In this document: positions 17,770 to 26,741 of the stretch, one piece after another
How the letters are laid out: each line of letters starts with the position of its first letter
How positions within the stretch are numbered: position 1 is the first letter of the stretch
Source of the DNA: CAZNPH01 sp964574985
GTDB taxonomy: Bacteria; Bacteroidota; Bacteroidia; Bacteroidales; SM23-62
Assembly (NCBI GenBank): GCA_964574985.1
Contig: CAZNPH010000019.1
Span: 17,703 to 81,702, forward strand
Reading direction: 5' to 3'
Length of the DNA stretch: 64,000 nt
Position numbers and translations under genes: made by a program
Notes under the pieces: model-generated
Told to the model about the DNA's origin: nothing
Seen by the model: only the letters and a program-made list of their open reading frames with translations
The model's database searches: none

Positions 17770-19110
17770 TTACTGGGTACTTTTGGCCAGGCCCCATGAT
17801 TGTTCTATCTCTTCCAGGGTCTTGCCCTTGGTTTCCGGCACATAGCGTATGGTGAAAAGCAGCTGGACCAGGGACATCAGGGACAGGAATGCAAAGGAGA
17901 TGGTCCCGTAGTTGTGCAGGAACCAGGGGAAAAGCAACACCAGGAGTCCGTTAAAGAACCACTGGGTAAGCACGGGAATGGACATGGCCGTTCCCCGGAT
18001 CTTGTTGGGGAAGATCTCCGATACCAGGGTCCAGAATACAGGGCCGATGCATCCGGCAAAAAATGCCAGGAATACCAGACAGGCGATCAGCACGGGGAGT
18101 CCGGTAAAGTTCCCTCCCATGTGAAGGATGGCCAGGGCGCCCAGGGAAAGGGTCATTCCCGACGAGCCGATGATGTACAGGGTTTTCCTTCCCACCTTGT
18201 CCACAGCCAGGATGGAAACGAAAGTGAATATCACATTGTTGATCCCCAGTCCGAACGTGGCAAACAAAGCGGCATCGATCCCCCATCCGGCAGTTTTGAA
18301 AATGATGGGGGCATAGTCGATGATGGCATTGATGCCGGAGATCTGCACCAGCACGGCCAGCCAGAAGCCTAACACCATGAATTTGCGGTATTCGGGCTTC
18401 AGCAGGTCCCGGTAACCGGATTTGGCGACTTTCAGGGTTTCCCTGATCTGGCGGATCTCCTTGTCGGCTTCCTCGCTGCCGTTGATCTTTTTGAGCAGGT
18501 CGTATGATTGCTTGTGCCTGCCTGCCTTATACAGGTACCGGGGAGTTTCCGGCACGAAAAAAAGCAAAATAAAAAATATGGCGGAAGGGATGACCCCGGT
18601 CATGAACATCCACCGCCAGTTGTTGTCCACGTCCCTCAGCAGGTAATTGATCAGGTAGGAAGTGACGATCCCGGTTACGATGGAAAGCTGGTAGACCGAC
18701 ACCAGGCTACCCCGGGTGGAAGGCGGGGACACTTCGGCAATATACATGGGCGAAATGATGGAGGCCGCCCCCACGGCGAGACCGCCCAAAAACCGGAACA
18801 CAATGAACATGGTAAAACCGGTTGCGAGTCCGGTCCCCGCGCAGGTCACGGCAAACAACACGGCCACAAAGAACAGGATGCGCCTGCGGCCGATCAGGTC
18901 GGTGATCCTGCCGGCGGCGAACGAACCCAGCATGCAACCGAAAAGCAATGAACTGAAAGCCCAGCCCAGGGAAATCTTGGAAAGCCCGAAATGTACCTCG
19001 ATGAACGGTCCGGCCCCGGTAATGATGGCAATGTCAAAACCAAAAAGCAAGCCGCCCAGTGCACCGATCAGGGTGAGCAGGATCAGATAGGAACGGTTGA
19101 TGTTTTTCAC
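17770..19110 (-). CDS. Sugar porter (MFS, SP family)
   Basis: 446 residues, 12 predicted transmembrane segments. Family signatures: LFGFDIAIITGA in helix 1, ITDLIGRRRILF after helix 2, FVPETPRYLYKAGR at the end of helix 6, DKVGRKTLYIIG after helix 8, and VPETKGKTLEEIEQSW at the C-terminus. It imports a monosaccharide, probably by proton symport. Its start overlaps the stop of the URO-D-like gene by 4 nt, and the glycosidase follows, so uptake and breakdown of one glycan are likely linked. Confidence 0.9.
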   Translation of the reverse strand: MKNINRSYLILLTLIGALGGLLFGFDIAIITGAGPFIEVHFGLSKISLGWAFSSLLFGCMLGSFAAGRITDLIGRRRILFFVAVLFAVTCAGTGLATGFTMFIVFRFLGGLAVGAASIISPMYIAEVSPPSTRGSLVSVYQLSIVTGIVTSYLINYLLRDVDNNWRWMFMTGVIPSAIFFILLFFVPETPRYLYKAGRHKQSYDLLKKINGSEEADKEIRQIRETLKVAKSGYRDLLKPEYRKFMVLGFWLAVLVQISGINAIIDYAPIIFKTAGWGIDAALFATFGLGINNVIFTFVSILAVDKVGRKTLYIIGSSGMTLSLGALAILHMGGNFTGLPVLIACLVFLAFFAGCIGPVFWTLVSEIFPNKIRGTAMSIPVLTQWFFNGLLVLLFPWFLHNYGTISFAFLSLMSLVQLLFTIRYVPETKGKTLEEIEQSWGLAKSTQ

Positions 19111-20135
19111 GGGATCTGGGATTTGATATGATTTTCCTGTGTTCTGACCACCCGGAGAAATTCCATGATGTTCTCCACGGGAACATCCCCGGTGATGGCG
19201 TGTGACGGTGCCAGAATGTAGCCGCCACCCGGGGCCATGTCCCGGATCAGCCGGATGGTTTCGTTCCTGACATCTCCGGGGCTGCCCATGGGCAGCGTCT
19301 TCTGAATGCTGAGTCCGCCCCAGAAAGTGATCTTTCCCCTGTATTTTTCACGGACCTTCCAGATGTCCATCACTTCGGGCTGAAAGGGATTGAATATGCT
19401 CACCCCGCATTCGATCATATCCGGGATCAGCTCCTCGATTTGGCCGCAGGAATGCTGGCTCACGATCAGCCCCCTGGAGGTGGCCGCCCGGCAGATTCTT
19501 TGGTACCGGGGCTTGATAAATTCCCTCCACAGGTCTGCCCCGATCATCAATCCTTTCTGCGTGCCCCAGTCATCGCCGAAATGCATGGAGTCCACACCCA
19601 TTCCGGCGGCATTTTTGATGATCCCGATGTTGTAGTCGGCGATCCGGTCCAGCAGCTCGCCCACCGCCCCGGGATCGCTCATCATGCGCATCATCAGGTT
19701 TTCCATGCCCACAAGCGACCAGGCCCTTTCGAACAGGAAAAAACCGATGGACAACTGATGGAAGCGTCCGGGGTATTTGAGATTGTTTTCTTTCACGAAC
19801 CGGTACACGGGAATCCTGTCCGGATCCGGGAACCTGAATTCCGAAAAATCAAAATCCTTCAGAGGCGGATCTTCCACCACCCCCAGGGTGCGGTCCAGGG
19901 TCTTGTTCCACACCACCCCGAAATAGTCCCTGAAATAGCCGGGCCTGACCTCCTCCCAGCCGTGATTGGTATGGGATGCCACCACATAGCTTCCCGTGTA
20001 GGTGACGGGATCGAAATCCTTGCCCAGGTACCGCCTGATGTTCTCATGGGCCTCCACGGTGAACCTGATGGTGTAGGGAACGGGCCGTACATTCCGGTGG
20101 GAAATGACTTCCCTGATGGCTCGCTTGTGATCCAT
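19107..20135 (-). CDS. URO-D superfamily protein (methyltransferase-like)
   Basis: 342 residues with the uroporphyrinogen-decarboxylase fold: FGDDWGTQKGLMIGADLWREF, VSQHSCGQIEELIPDMIECG and WGGLSIQKTLP. The HSC arrangement resembles the metal site of corrinoid-linked methyltransferases (MtaA/MtbA-like) more than true HemE, whose N-terminal substrate arginines are not evident. It is the first gene of a four-nt-overlapped operon with a sugar porter and a secreted glycosidase. This type is often found in carbohydrate clusters with no known reaction. A role in haem synthesis is unlikely here. Confidence 0.8.
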   Translation of the reverse strand: MDHKRAIREVISHRNVRPVPYTIRFTVEAHENIRRYLGKDFDPVTYTGSYVVASHTNHGWEEVRPGYFRDYFGVVWNKTLDRTLGVVEDPPLKDFDFSEFRFPDPDRIPVYRFVKENNLKYPGRFHQLSIGFFLFERAWSLVGMENLMMRMMSDPGAVGELLDRIADYNIGIIKNAAGMGVDSMHFGDDWGTQKGLMIGADLWREFIKPRYQRICRAATSRGLIVSQHSCGQIEELIPDMIECGVSIFNPFQPEVMDIWKVREKYRGKITFWGGLSIQKTLPMGSPGDVRNETIRLIRDMAPGGGYILAPSHAITGDVPVENIMEFLRVVRTQENHIKSQIP

Positions 20136-20229
20136 ATGGTTTGGTCGGATTTACTTCCGGTTTTGAGGTTTCAAGATAATCAATATTTGAATATGATCAA
20201 TCCGTGGCCTCTTGTCCACCCAAAATTGC

Positions 20230-20237
20230 TATATTTG
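20230..20237 (+). promoter_or_regulatory. -7 box (TATATTTG) for the HAD gene
   Basis: TATATTTG matches TAnnTTTG and lies 22 bp before the ATG at 20260, a usual leader length. The -33 part is not clear; a TTG at 20212-20214 is rather close. Confidence 0.45.
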
Positions 20238-20259
20238 CTGACCGGTTCAACAAAAAAGC

Positions 20260-20889
20260 ATGAAAGGCATCAAAAACATCATATTCGATCTGGGGGGTGT
20301 GCTGCTTGACCTGAAGGTGGGACGGACCGTCAGGGAGCTGGAGAAGCTGGGGCTGAACGGACTCGATGATTATAAGATCACCCGGGTCAGGTACCCCTTT
20401 TTCGAGGCCTTTGAAACCGGAAGGATCACCGCCGGGCAGTTCCGGGATGAGATCCGGGGGATCATCGGCCGGGATGATATACAGGACCGGCAGATCGACC
20501 ATGCCTGGACGGCCATGATCGTCGGGATGCGGAAGGAAAAGATCGGATTTCTACCCGCGCTGAAAAAGAAATACCGGACCTTCCTGCTGAGCAATACAAA
20601 CATCCTTCACGAGTACCATTACCACCGCATGCTGAAGGAAACCACCGGAAAGGAACATTTTCTCAGTCTTTTCGAAAAGGTGTATTATTCGCACCGGGTG
20701 GGCATGCGCAAACCCGATCCCGGGATATTCCGCCATGTTTTGGAGGATGCCTGTCTGGTGCCCGGGGAGACCCTGTACATCGACGATTTCCCCGAACACA
20801 TAAAAACGGCGGAAGAGCTGGGCATCCGGGTGTACAAGCATGAGCAGAACGCACCCCTGGACGGATTCCTGAAGCTGATTGATTTTTAG
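20260..20889 (+). CDS. HAD-superfamily phosphatase (subfamily IA)
   Basis: 209 residues. Motif I is IIFDLGGVLLD near residue 8, motif II is FLLSNTN, motif III Lys is in RVGMRKPDPGIF, and motif IV is TLYIDDFPEHI. The helical cap between motifs I and II is about 80 residues. It resembles sugar-phosphate phosphatases such as YihX. It is convergent with ispG, leaving only 5 bp between stops. The substrate is unknown. Confidence 0.85.
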   Translation: MKGIKNIIFDLGGVLLDLKVGRTVRELEKLGLNGLDDYKITRVRYPFFEAFETGRITAGQFRDEIRGIIGRDDIQDRQIDHAWTAMIVGMRKEKIGFLPALKKKYRTFLLSNTNILHEYHYHRMLKETTGKEHFLSLFEKVYYSHRVGMRKPDPGIFRHVLEDACLVPGETLYIDDFPEHIKTAEELGIRVYKHEQNAPLDGFLKLIDF

Positions 20890-20894
20890 TCGTA

Positions 20895-22859
20895 TTACCT
20901 GTCTTTCCAGTCCCCGGATTCACGGATCAGGGCAGTCAGTTCCTCCACCGCATTTTCTTCCGGTATGTTTCTTTTGACCGGTGTTTTTCCCTTGTACAGG
21001 GTGATTTTGCCCGGCCTGGAGCCAACGTATCCGTAGTCCGCGTCGGCCATTTCCCCGGGTCCGTTCACAATGCATCCCATCACGGCGATCTTCAGGTGTT
21101 TCAGATGCAGGGTGGCCGCTTTGACCCTGGCTGCGGTTTCCTGGATGTTGAAAGTGGTGCGCCCGCAGGAGGGGCAGACGATGTATTCGGTCCGGGTCAT
21201 CCGGGCCCTGGAACCCTGCAGGATGTGGAAAGCGGTGTCCGCTGCCAGGGATGCAGGCGGATTTTCCCCGCGGGTGATCCATATCCCGTCCGCGAGTCCG
21301 TCTACAAACAAAGGCCCGGTTTCCGCCGCGGAGAGGATCATGAACCTTTCCGGATCGTTTTCCCGGTACGACGGGTTCAAAATGACCGGGGCACGGCAGC
21401 CGCAGCGGTCCAGGGTGGCAATGGCCTGCCGGAATTCCGCCCCGGCCCCTGCAGCGGAAACTTCGCCTGCTACTGTACGGGAATCTTCCCCGGCCTTGCT
21501 GCTGGACATGCTCCCGGATTTTCCGCCGGCTCCCTTGCCCGGAGGCCGCAGTACAATGACCAGTGAGGGATTGGCGCGGATCCTGCCGATCAGTTTTTCA
21601 TCCAGGGAGGCACAGTTCACCCCCAGGAAGTTCATCACCGGGTGCAGCCGGATGTCCGCGTCCATCGATTCCGCTTCGATCAGGGGGGAAAACCCGGGTT
21701 CCCTGCCCTCAACATGTTTCCAGTCCGCGTACCTGAGAACCGTATCCCGCATTGGTTTTCCCTCTGGCTTCCATCCGCCGGCCGTTTCAAACACGTAGTC
21801 GGGCCGTTGGCAGGGATAGCCTTCTTTTGAGGGATCTGCAGGCAGGTCGCCGATCACCACCGGCACTTGTCCGCCCCCAATGTTGCGGATCCGCAGGGTA
21901 TCCCTTCTTATATAGCTTGCGGGGCCTGTCCGGGGGAATGCTTCCGGGTGCTCCCCTGGAACCGGAGATTTTTTGCCTTTCGGTTCGGGTCCGGCCCGGT
22001 GGACGGACTCTCCTTCCCGCAGGGCCATGCGGGCCAGGATGCGTGACGGGGGGATCTCATGTTCCGGGTCCTCCGACAGGGACATACGAAGGGTGTCCCC
22101 GATGCCTTCGGCCAGCAGGGTGCCCATGCCGATGGCGGATTTGATGCGGCCCTCATCGTGCCCGCCGGCCTCGGTCACCCCCAGGTGAACAGGGGTGTGA
22201 AAACCTTCCTCTTCGAGCCGGGCGGCCAGCAGGCGGTTGGCCTGGACCATCACCCTGGTGTTGGAGGATTTCAAAGAAACCAGCACCCGGTGAAAATCCC
22301 GGGAGCGGCATACCCTGAGGAACTCCATGGCCGATTCCACCATGCCTTCCGGGGTATCCCCGCAGCGGGAAAGGAGGCGCCCGGACAAAGAGCCGTGGTT
22401 CACCCCGATGCGGATGGCGGTGCCGTGTTCTTTGCAGATGCCGATCAATTCCCCGAAAGTTTCCTCCATCCGGGAGAGTCCGTTTTGGTAATCCACGGCG
22501 GAAACACTGTTCTGCCTGCCGGCGGGTATATCTGTGTAGTTGCCCGGATTGATGCGGACTTTCTCCACGACGGATGCAGCGATGAGGGCAATGCGGGGAT
22601 TGAAATGGACGTCCGCGGCCAGGGGGGTATCGAATCCCCGGGTGCGAAGGGCCTCCCTGATGTTTTTCAGGTTCTCCGCTTCGGCGGTGTTGCGGCAGGT
22701 GATGCGGACCAGCTCCCCGCCGGCTTCAATGATCCGGATACACTGGGCGATAGTTTTCCGGGTGTCCGCCGTAGGGGTGTTGGTCATGGACTGGACGCGT
22801 ACGGGATGGCCGTTGCCCAGCACAAGTTTTCCGATCGATATACTGCGTGTGCGGTACAA
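20895..22859 (-). CDS. ispG: 4-hydroxy-3-methylbut-2-enyl diphosphate synthase, long form
   Basis: About 654 residues against about 370 in E. coli. It makes HMBPP in the MEP isoprenoid pathway using a [4Fe-4S] cluster. The N-terminal barrel has VRVQSMTNTPTADT, ADVHFNPRIAL and VRINPGNYTD. A large middle insertion of about 250 residues (after HRAGPEPKGKK) marks the three-domain type found in Bacteroidota, Chlamydiae and plants. The C-terminal cluster domain has CPSCGRTTFNIQ and VMGCIVNGPGEMADADYGYVG. I prefer the TTG at 22859, giving MYRTRSISIGKLVLG. It sits 1 nt after the cysS stop behind a GGAAGAAG purine run, and the longer frame upstream also begins at TTG and only covers cysS. It is co-directional with cysS. 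Confidence 0.9.
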   Translation of the reverse strand: MYRTRSISIGKLVLGNGHPVRVQSMTNTPTADTRKTIAQCIRIIEAGGELVRITCRNTAEAENLKNIREALRTRGFDTPLAADVHFNPRIALIAASVVEKVRINPGNYTDIPAGRQNSVSAVDYQNGLSRMEETFGELIGICKEHGTAIRIGVNHGSLSGRLLSRCGDTPEGMVESAMEFLRVCRSRDFHRVLVSLKSSNTRVMVQANRLLAARLEEEGFHTPVHLGVTEAGGHDEGRIKSAIGMGTLLAEGIGDTLRMSLSEDPEHEIPPSRILARMALREGESVHRAGPEPKGKKSPVPGEHPEAFPRTGPASYIRRDTLRIRNIGGGQVPVVIGDLPADPSKEGYPCQRPDYVFETAGGWKPEGKPMRDTVLRYADWKHVEGREPGFSPLIEAESMDADIRLHPVMNFLGVNCASLDEKLIGRIRANPSLVIVLRPPGKGAGGKSGSMSSSKAGEDSRTVAGEVSAAGAGAEFRQAIATLDRCGCRAPVILNPSYRENDPERFMILSAAETGPLFVDGLADGIWITRGENPPASLAADTAFHILQGSRARMTRTEYIVCPSCGRTTFNIQETAARVKAATLHLKHLKIAVMGCIVNGPGEMADADYGYVGSRPGKITLYKGKTPVKRNIPEENAVEELTALIRESGDWKDR

Positions 22860-22860
22860 T

Positions 22861-24450
22861 TTATTTCTTCTTCCATTCAACCCCTCCGGGGGTGTCGCGG
22901 ACCTCAATGCCCAGCTCGTTCAGCCGGTCGCGGATTTGATCGGACTGCGAAAAGTCCTTGCGCTGCCTGGCCTGCTGCCTCAGCCCGGTGATCAGTCTGA
23001 TCAGCTCCTCTTCGAGTCCGTCCCCTTTCCGAACAGATTCCTCCCGGTGGAGTCCGAGTACATCCCCGGTGAAGGTCCTGTAGATATTTTTCAGTTCTTT
23101 CAGCTCTCCGGCCGTAAAGGATTCGCTGCCTTCGCGTGCCAGGTGGATGTGCCGGATGCCCTCGAAAAGCCCGGAAAGTAGCACCGCGCTGTTCAGGTCG
23201 TCGTTCAGGGCCTCATAACAGGCTTTACGGAAAGAAGACACGTCAAGAGAGGGACCTCCCGAACCAGAGGGATCTCCCGAACCACCGGGACCTCCCGAAC
23301 CAGAGGGATCTCCCGAACCACCGGGACCTCCCGAACCAGAGGGACCTCCCGAACCACCGGGATCTCCCCCGTCACCGGAGGGCTCGATCCGGTCCAGGGC
23401 GTCTATCCCCTCGAACAGCCGGTCCAGCCCTTTTTCCGCGGCCTTCAGGGCCTGGTTGGAGAAATCCAGTGTGCTGCGGTAATGGGCCTGCAGGGTAAAG
23501 AAACGGACAGTCATGGGTGAATATGCCTGGTCCAGCAGCTGGTGGCTGCCGGTGAAGAATTGTTCCAGGTTGATGGTATTGCCCAGGGACTTGCTCATTT
23601 TCCGGCCCTCCAGGGTGATCACATTGTTGTGCATCCAGTAGCGGACCGGCTCCCTGCCGGTGGAAGCAACGCTCTGGGCGATCTCGCATTCATGGTGGGG
23701 AAAGATCAAATCGAGTCCGCCCCCATGAATATCCACCACTTCCCCCAGGTATTTCCGGCTCATCGCCGAACACTCCAGGTGCCAGCCGGGGAAACCCCGG
23801 CTCCACTCCGAAGGCCAGTTCATGATGTGGGCGGGGTCCGCTTTTTTCCACAGGGCGAAATCCAGGGGATTCTTTTTTTCCTTTTGCTTTTCCAGTTCCC
23901 GGGTGTTGGTGATCAGCTCTTCGGGCTTGCGCCCCGACAGTTGTCCGTACCGGTGCTTTTGGAGGTATTTTTCCATGTCAAAATACACCGAGCCGTTTCG
24001 CTCATAGGCGAACCCCCTGGACAGGATCCTGCGCACCATCTCCTGCTGTTCGATGATGTGTCCCGACGCCCGGGGTTCGATGGAAGGAGGCAGAACGTTC
24101 AATGCCCGCATGCTGTCCAGGTAGCGGTTGGTATAGTGCTGGGCCACCTCCATGGGCACCAGTTTTTCCGCCCGTGCCTTTTTGGCGATCTTGTCCTCAC
24201 CCTCGTCGGCATCGTGCTCCAGGTGCCCCACATCGGTGATGTTCCGGACATAACGGACCTTGTAGCCCAGGTGCTTCAGATAGCGGAACAGCAGGTCGAA
24301 AACGATGGCCGGGCGCGCATGCCCCAGGTGGGGGTCTCCGTAAACGGTGGGGCCGCAGACATATAATCCCACATGCGGAGGGTTGGCGGGAGTAAAAAGT
24401 TCCTTTCCCCGGGTTAGGGTATTATAAATATATGTCTTACTTTGTATCAT
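22861..24450 (-). CDS. cysS: Cysteinyl-tRNA synthetase
   Basis: 529 residues from the ATG at 24450 (MIQSKTYIYNTL). Class I motifs are present: VCGPTVYGDPHLGHARPAI (HLGH), zinc ligands including Cys in HLECSAMSRKY, and GRKMSKSLGN (KMSKS). The DALR helical domain (KAAEKGLDRLFEG, ALNDDLNSAVLLSG) is split by a Gly/Ser/Pro/Asp-rich insert of about 45 residues encoded by an 18-bp tandem repeat. The in-frame ORF continues far upstream but over the divergent rnr gene, with no family features, so that part is not coding. ispG follows immediately. Confidence 0.95.
   Translation of the reverse strand: MIQSKTYIYNTLTRGKELFTPANPPHVGLYVCGPTVYGDPHLGHARPAIVFDLLFRYLKHLGYKVRYVRNITDVGHLEHDADEGEDKIAKKARAEKLVPMEVAQHYTNRYLDSMRALNVLPPSIEPRASGHIIEQQEMVRRILSRGFAYERNGSVYFDMEKYLQKHRYGQLSGRKPEELITNTRELEKQKEKKNPLDFALWKKADPAHIMNWPSEWSRGFPGWHLECSAMSRKYLGEVVDIHGGGLDLIFPHHECEIAQSVASTGREPVRYWMHNNVITLEGRKMSKSLGNTINLEQFFTGSHQLLDQAYSPMTVRFFTLQAHYRSTLDFSNQALKAAEKGLDRLFEGIDALDRIEPSGDGGDPGGSGGPSGSGGPGGSGDPSGSGGPGGSGDPSGSGGPSLDVSSFRKACYEALNDDLNSAVLLSGLFEGIRHIHLAREGSESFTAGELKELKNIYRTFTGDVLGLHREESVRKGDGLEEELIRLITGLRQQARQRKDFSQSDQIRDRLNELGIEVRDTPGGVEWKKK
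23251..23376 (+). repeat. 18-bp minisatellite inside cysS, 7 units
   Basis: Units of GGGACCTCCCGAACCAGA and GGGATCTCCCGAACCACC alternate, giving a 36-bp higher-order period; the last unit is diverged. On the coding (minus) strand they encode Gly-Gly-Ser-Gly-Gly/Asp-Pro units. All units are 18 bp, so copy changes keep the reading frame. Confidence 0.95.
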
Positions 24451-24540
24451 GAACCGGGGCGCTGAAAAAACCAAAATTAACAATAAAAAGATTGCAAAAG
24501 AAATGATCCGCCCCGGAGCGTTTCCGGCAAACGAAAAGAT

Positions 24541-26679
24541 ATGAGCAAAACAAAAGGCAGAAAACGGGCCAGGGACCCCGATGAAAAACTGAAAAACGCC
24601 ATCCTGGGGGTATTCACCGGCAGGCCCGGAAAGACCTACAATTACAAGCAGGTATCCAAACTTCTGGGCATCCGGGATGTTTCGGCCAGGAAAAGGATAC
24701 TGGCCCTGATGAAACAACTGGCATCGCAGGACAACCTTGATGAGATCTATACCGGCAAGTTCAAGCTCAAGTCCAAAGGGGGTTACGTATTCGGAACCGT
24801 TCAGCTTACCCAGCAGGGATACGGATTCGTACAGGCCGATGCGGTGGAGCAGGATATCTTCGTTTCCCGGAACAATCTGAACCGGGCACTGGACGGGGAT
24901 TATGTAAAAGTTTACCTGTATGCACGGCGGAAGGGCAAACGTATGGAAGGGGAAGTGGTGGAAGTGATCGAAAGGAGCCGGAAGACCTTTGTCGGACTGG
25001 TGGAGGTGTCGGGGAATTTCGCTTTCCTGAACCCCGACAGCCGGAAAATGCCCTATGACCTGTTCATTCCCCCGGAAAAGCTCAGGGGGGCCGGGCACGG
25101 ACAAAAAGCCGTGGCCAGGATCGCCGGCTGGCCCGCACATGCCAAAAACCCCATGGGCGAGATCATTGAGGTGCTGGGTGATCCGGGTGACAACGATGTG
25201 GAGATGCATTCCATTCTGGCCGAATTCGAACTCCCCCACACCTTCCCGGAAGAAGTGGAACAGTCCGCCGACCTGGTGGAAGAAGCCATCACCCCCGAAG
25301 AGGTAGAAAAACGCAGGGATTTCCGGGGGATATCCACCTTCACCATCGATCCGGCCGATGCCAAGGATTTCGACGATGCCCTGTCGGTCAGGAAGATGAA
25401 AAACGGCCATTGGGAGGTGGGTGTGCACATTGCCGATGTGACCCATTATGTCAGCCCCAAGTCCCTGCTCGACAAGGAGGCCTTTGAACGCGGCACTTCG
25501 GTCTACCTGGTCGACCGGGTGGTGCCCATGCTGCCCGAAAAACTATCCAACCAGGTATGTTCCCTCAGGCCGGAAGAGGACAAGCTCTGTTATTCGGCCG
25601 TTTTCGAGATGGACGCAGATGCCGGGGTGGTGAAGGAATGGTTCGGACGGACGATGATCCGGTCGTGCCGCAGGTTCAATTACCAGGAGGCCCAGCAGGT
25701 CATAGAGTCCGGCAAAGGGGACATGGCCACAGAGATCCTGTCGCTGAATACCCTCGCACAGAAGCTCAGGGCCGAGCGTTTCCGGAAGGGGTCATTTAAC
25801 TTCGAGCGGATGGAGGTGAAATTCGAGATCGATGAGGAGGGCAGGCCCCTGAGCGTGTATTATCTGGAAAACAAGGAGTCCAACCAGCTCATCGAGGAAT
25901 TCATGCTGCTGGCCAACCGGCGGGTGGCCGAAAAGATCGGCCGGCAGGAAAAACCGCCTACTTTCGTGTACCGGATACATGACAAACCCAACCAGGAAAA
26001 GCTGCAGGGCATGGCCTATTTCATCAGGCGCTTCGGGTACCGGATCCGCACCGATTCCCACAAAGCCATTACCCAGTCCATGAACCGGCTTTTTGACCAG
26101 GTCCGGGGAAAAAAAGAACAAAACCTGATAGAGACCATCGCCATCAGGACCATGGCCAAGGCGGTTTATTCAACCATCAACATCGGGCATTACGGACTCT
26201 CGTTCGATCATTATACCCATTTTACATCGCCCATCCGGCGGTATCCCGACATCCTGGTGCACCGGCTGCTGGATCATTACCTGCGGGGCGGGCACTCCAG
26301 GAACCAGGAAAAATACGAAAAACGCTGCAAACATTTATCGGACATGGAACGCAGGGCCATGGAAGCCGAATGGGCCTCCGTCAAATACAAGCAGGTAGAG
26401 TTCATGCAGGACAAGGTGGGTGAGGAGTTTGACGGAGTGATCACCGGGGTGACCGAATGGGGGATCTACGTGGAGATCGTGGAGAACAAATGCGAAGGGA
26501 TGGTGGCCATGCGGGATTTGACCGATGACTTTTACGAGTTCGACGAAGAAAATTTCCGCATCACCGGACGCAAGACCCGCAAGGAATACCGGCTGGGGGA
26601 CAAGACCCGTATTCTGGTGGCCCGGGCCGACCTGTCCCGTAAGCAACTCGATTTTGTGATGGCCGATGAACAGGAATAA
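24541..26679 (+). CDS. rnr: Ribonuclease R
   Basis: 712 residues. Order of domains: N-terminal winged-helix-like part (YNYKQVSKLLGIRDVSARKRI, 35-60), cold-shock RNA-binding domains (GGYVFGTVQLTQQGYGFVQ, about 80-220), RNB catalytic domain with the metal-binding Asp series in FTIDPADAKDFDDALS near residue 266 and HFTSPIRRYPDILVHRLLDH near 560, and a C-terminal S1 domain (FDGVITGVTEWGIYVEIVEN, about 630-705). It degrades structured RNA 3' to 5'. It is divergent from cysS across about 90 bp. Confidence 0.96.
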   Translation: MSKTKGRKRARDPDEKLKNAILGVFTGRPGKTYNYKQVSKLLGIRDVSARKRILALMKQLASQDNLDEIYTGKFKLKSKGGYVFGTVQLTQQGYGFVQADAVEQDIFVSRNNLNRALDGDYVKVYLYARRKGKRMEGEVVEVIERSRKTFVGLVEVSGNFAFLNPDSRKMPYDLFIPPEKLRGAGHGQKAVARIAGWPAHAKNPMGEIIEVLGDPGDNDVEMHSILAEFELPHTFPEEVEQSADLVEEAITPEEVEKRRDFRGISTFTIDPADAKDFDDALSVRKMKNGHWEVGVHIADVTHYVSPKSLLDKEAFERGTSVYLVDRVVPMLPEKLSNQVCSLRPEEDKLCYSAVFEMDADAGVVKEWFGRTMIRSCRRFNYQEAQQVIESGKGDMATEILSLNTLAQKLRAERFRKGSFNFERMEVKFEIDEEGRPLSVYYLENKESNQLIEEFMLLANRRVAEKIGRQEKPPTFVYRIHDKPNQEKLQGMAYFIRRFGYRIRTDSHKAITQSMNRLFDQVRGKKEQNLIETIAIRTMAKAVYSTINIGHYGLSFDHYTHFTSPIRRYPDILVHRLLDHYLRGGHSRNQEKYEKRCKHLSDMERRAMEAEWASVKYKQVEFMQDKVGEEFDGVITGVTEWGIYVEIVENKCEGMVAMRDLTDDFYEFDEENFRITGRKTRKEYRLGDKTRILVARADLSRKQLDFVMADEQE

Positions 26680-26741
26680 GGTTTCAAAAATGGATCATTG
26701 GGGATGAATTGTTACATTTACAGAATCACCGGAGATAATTC

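Noticed and set aside
24451..25446. N-terminal extension of about 330 residues upstream of CysRS
   Set aside because: It lies antisense to rnr, lacks similarity to any synthetase part, and the normal CysRS start MIQSKTYIYNTL is at 24450.
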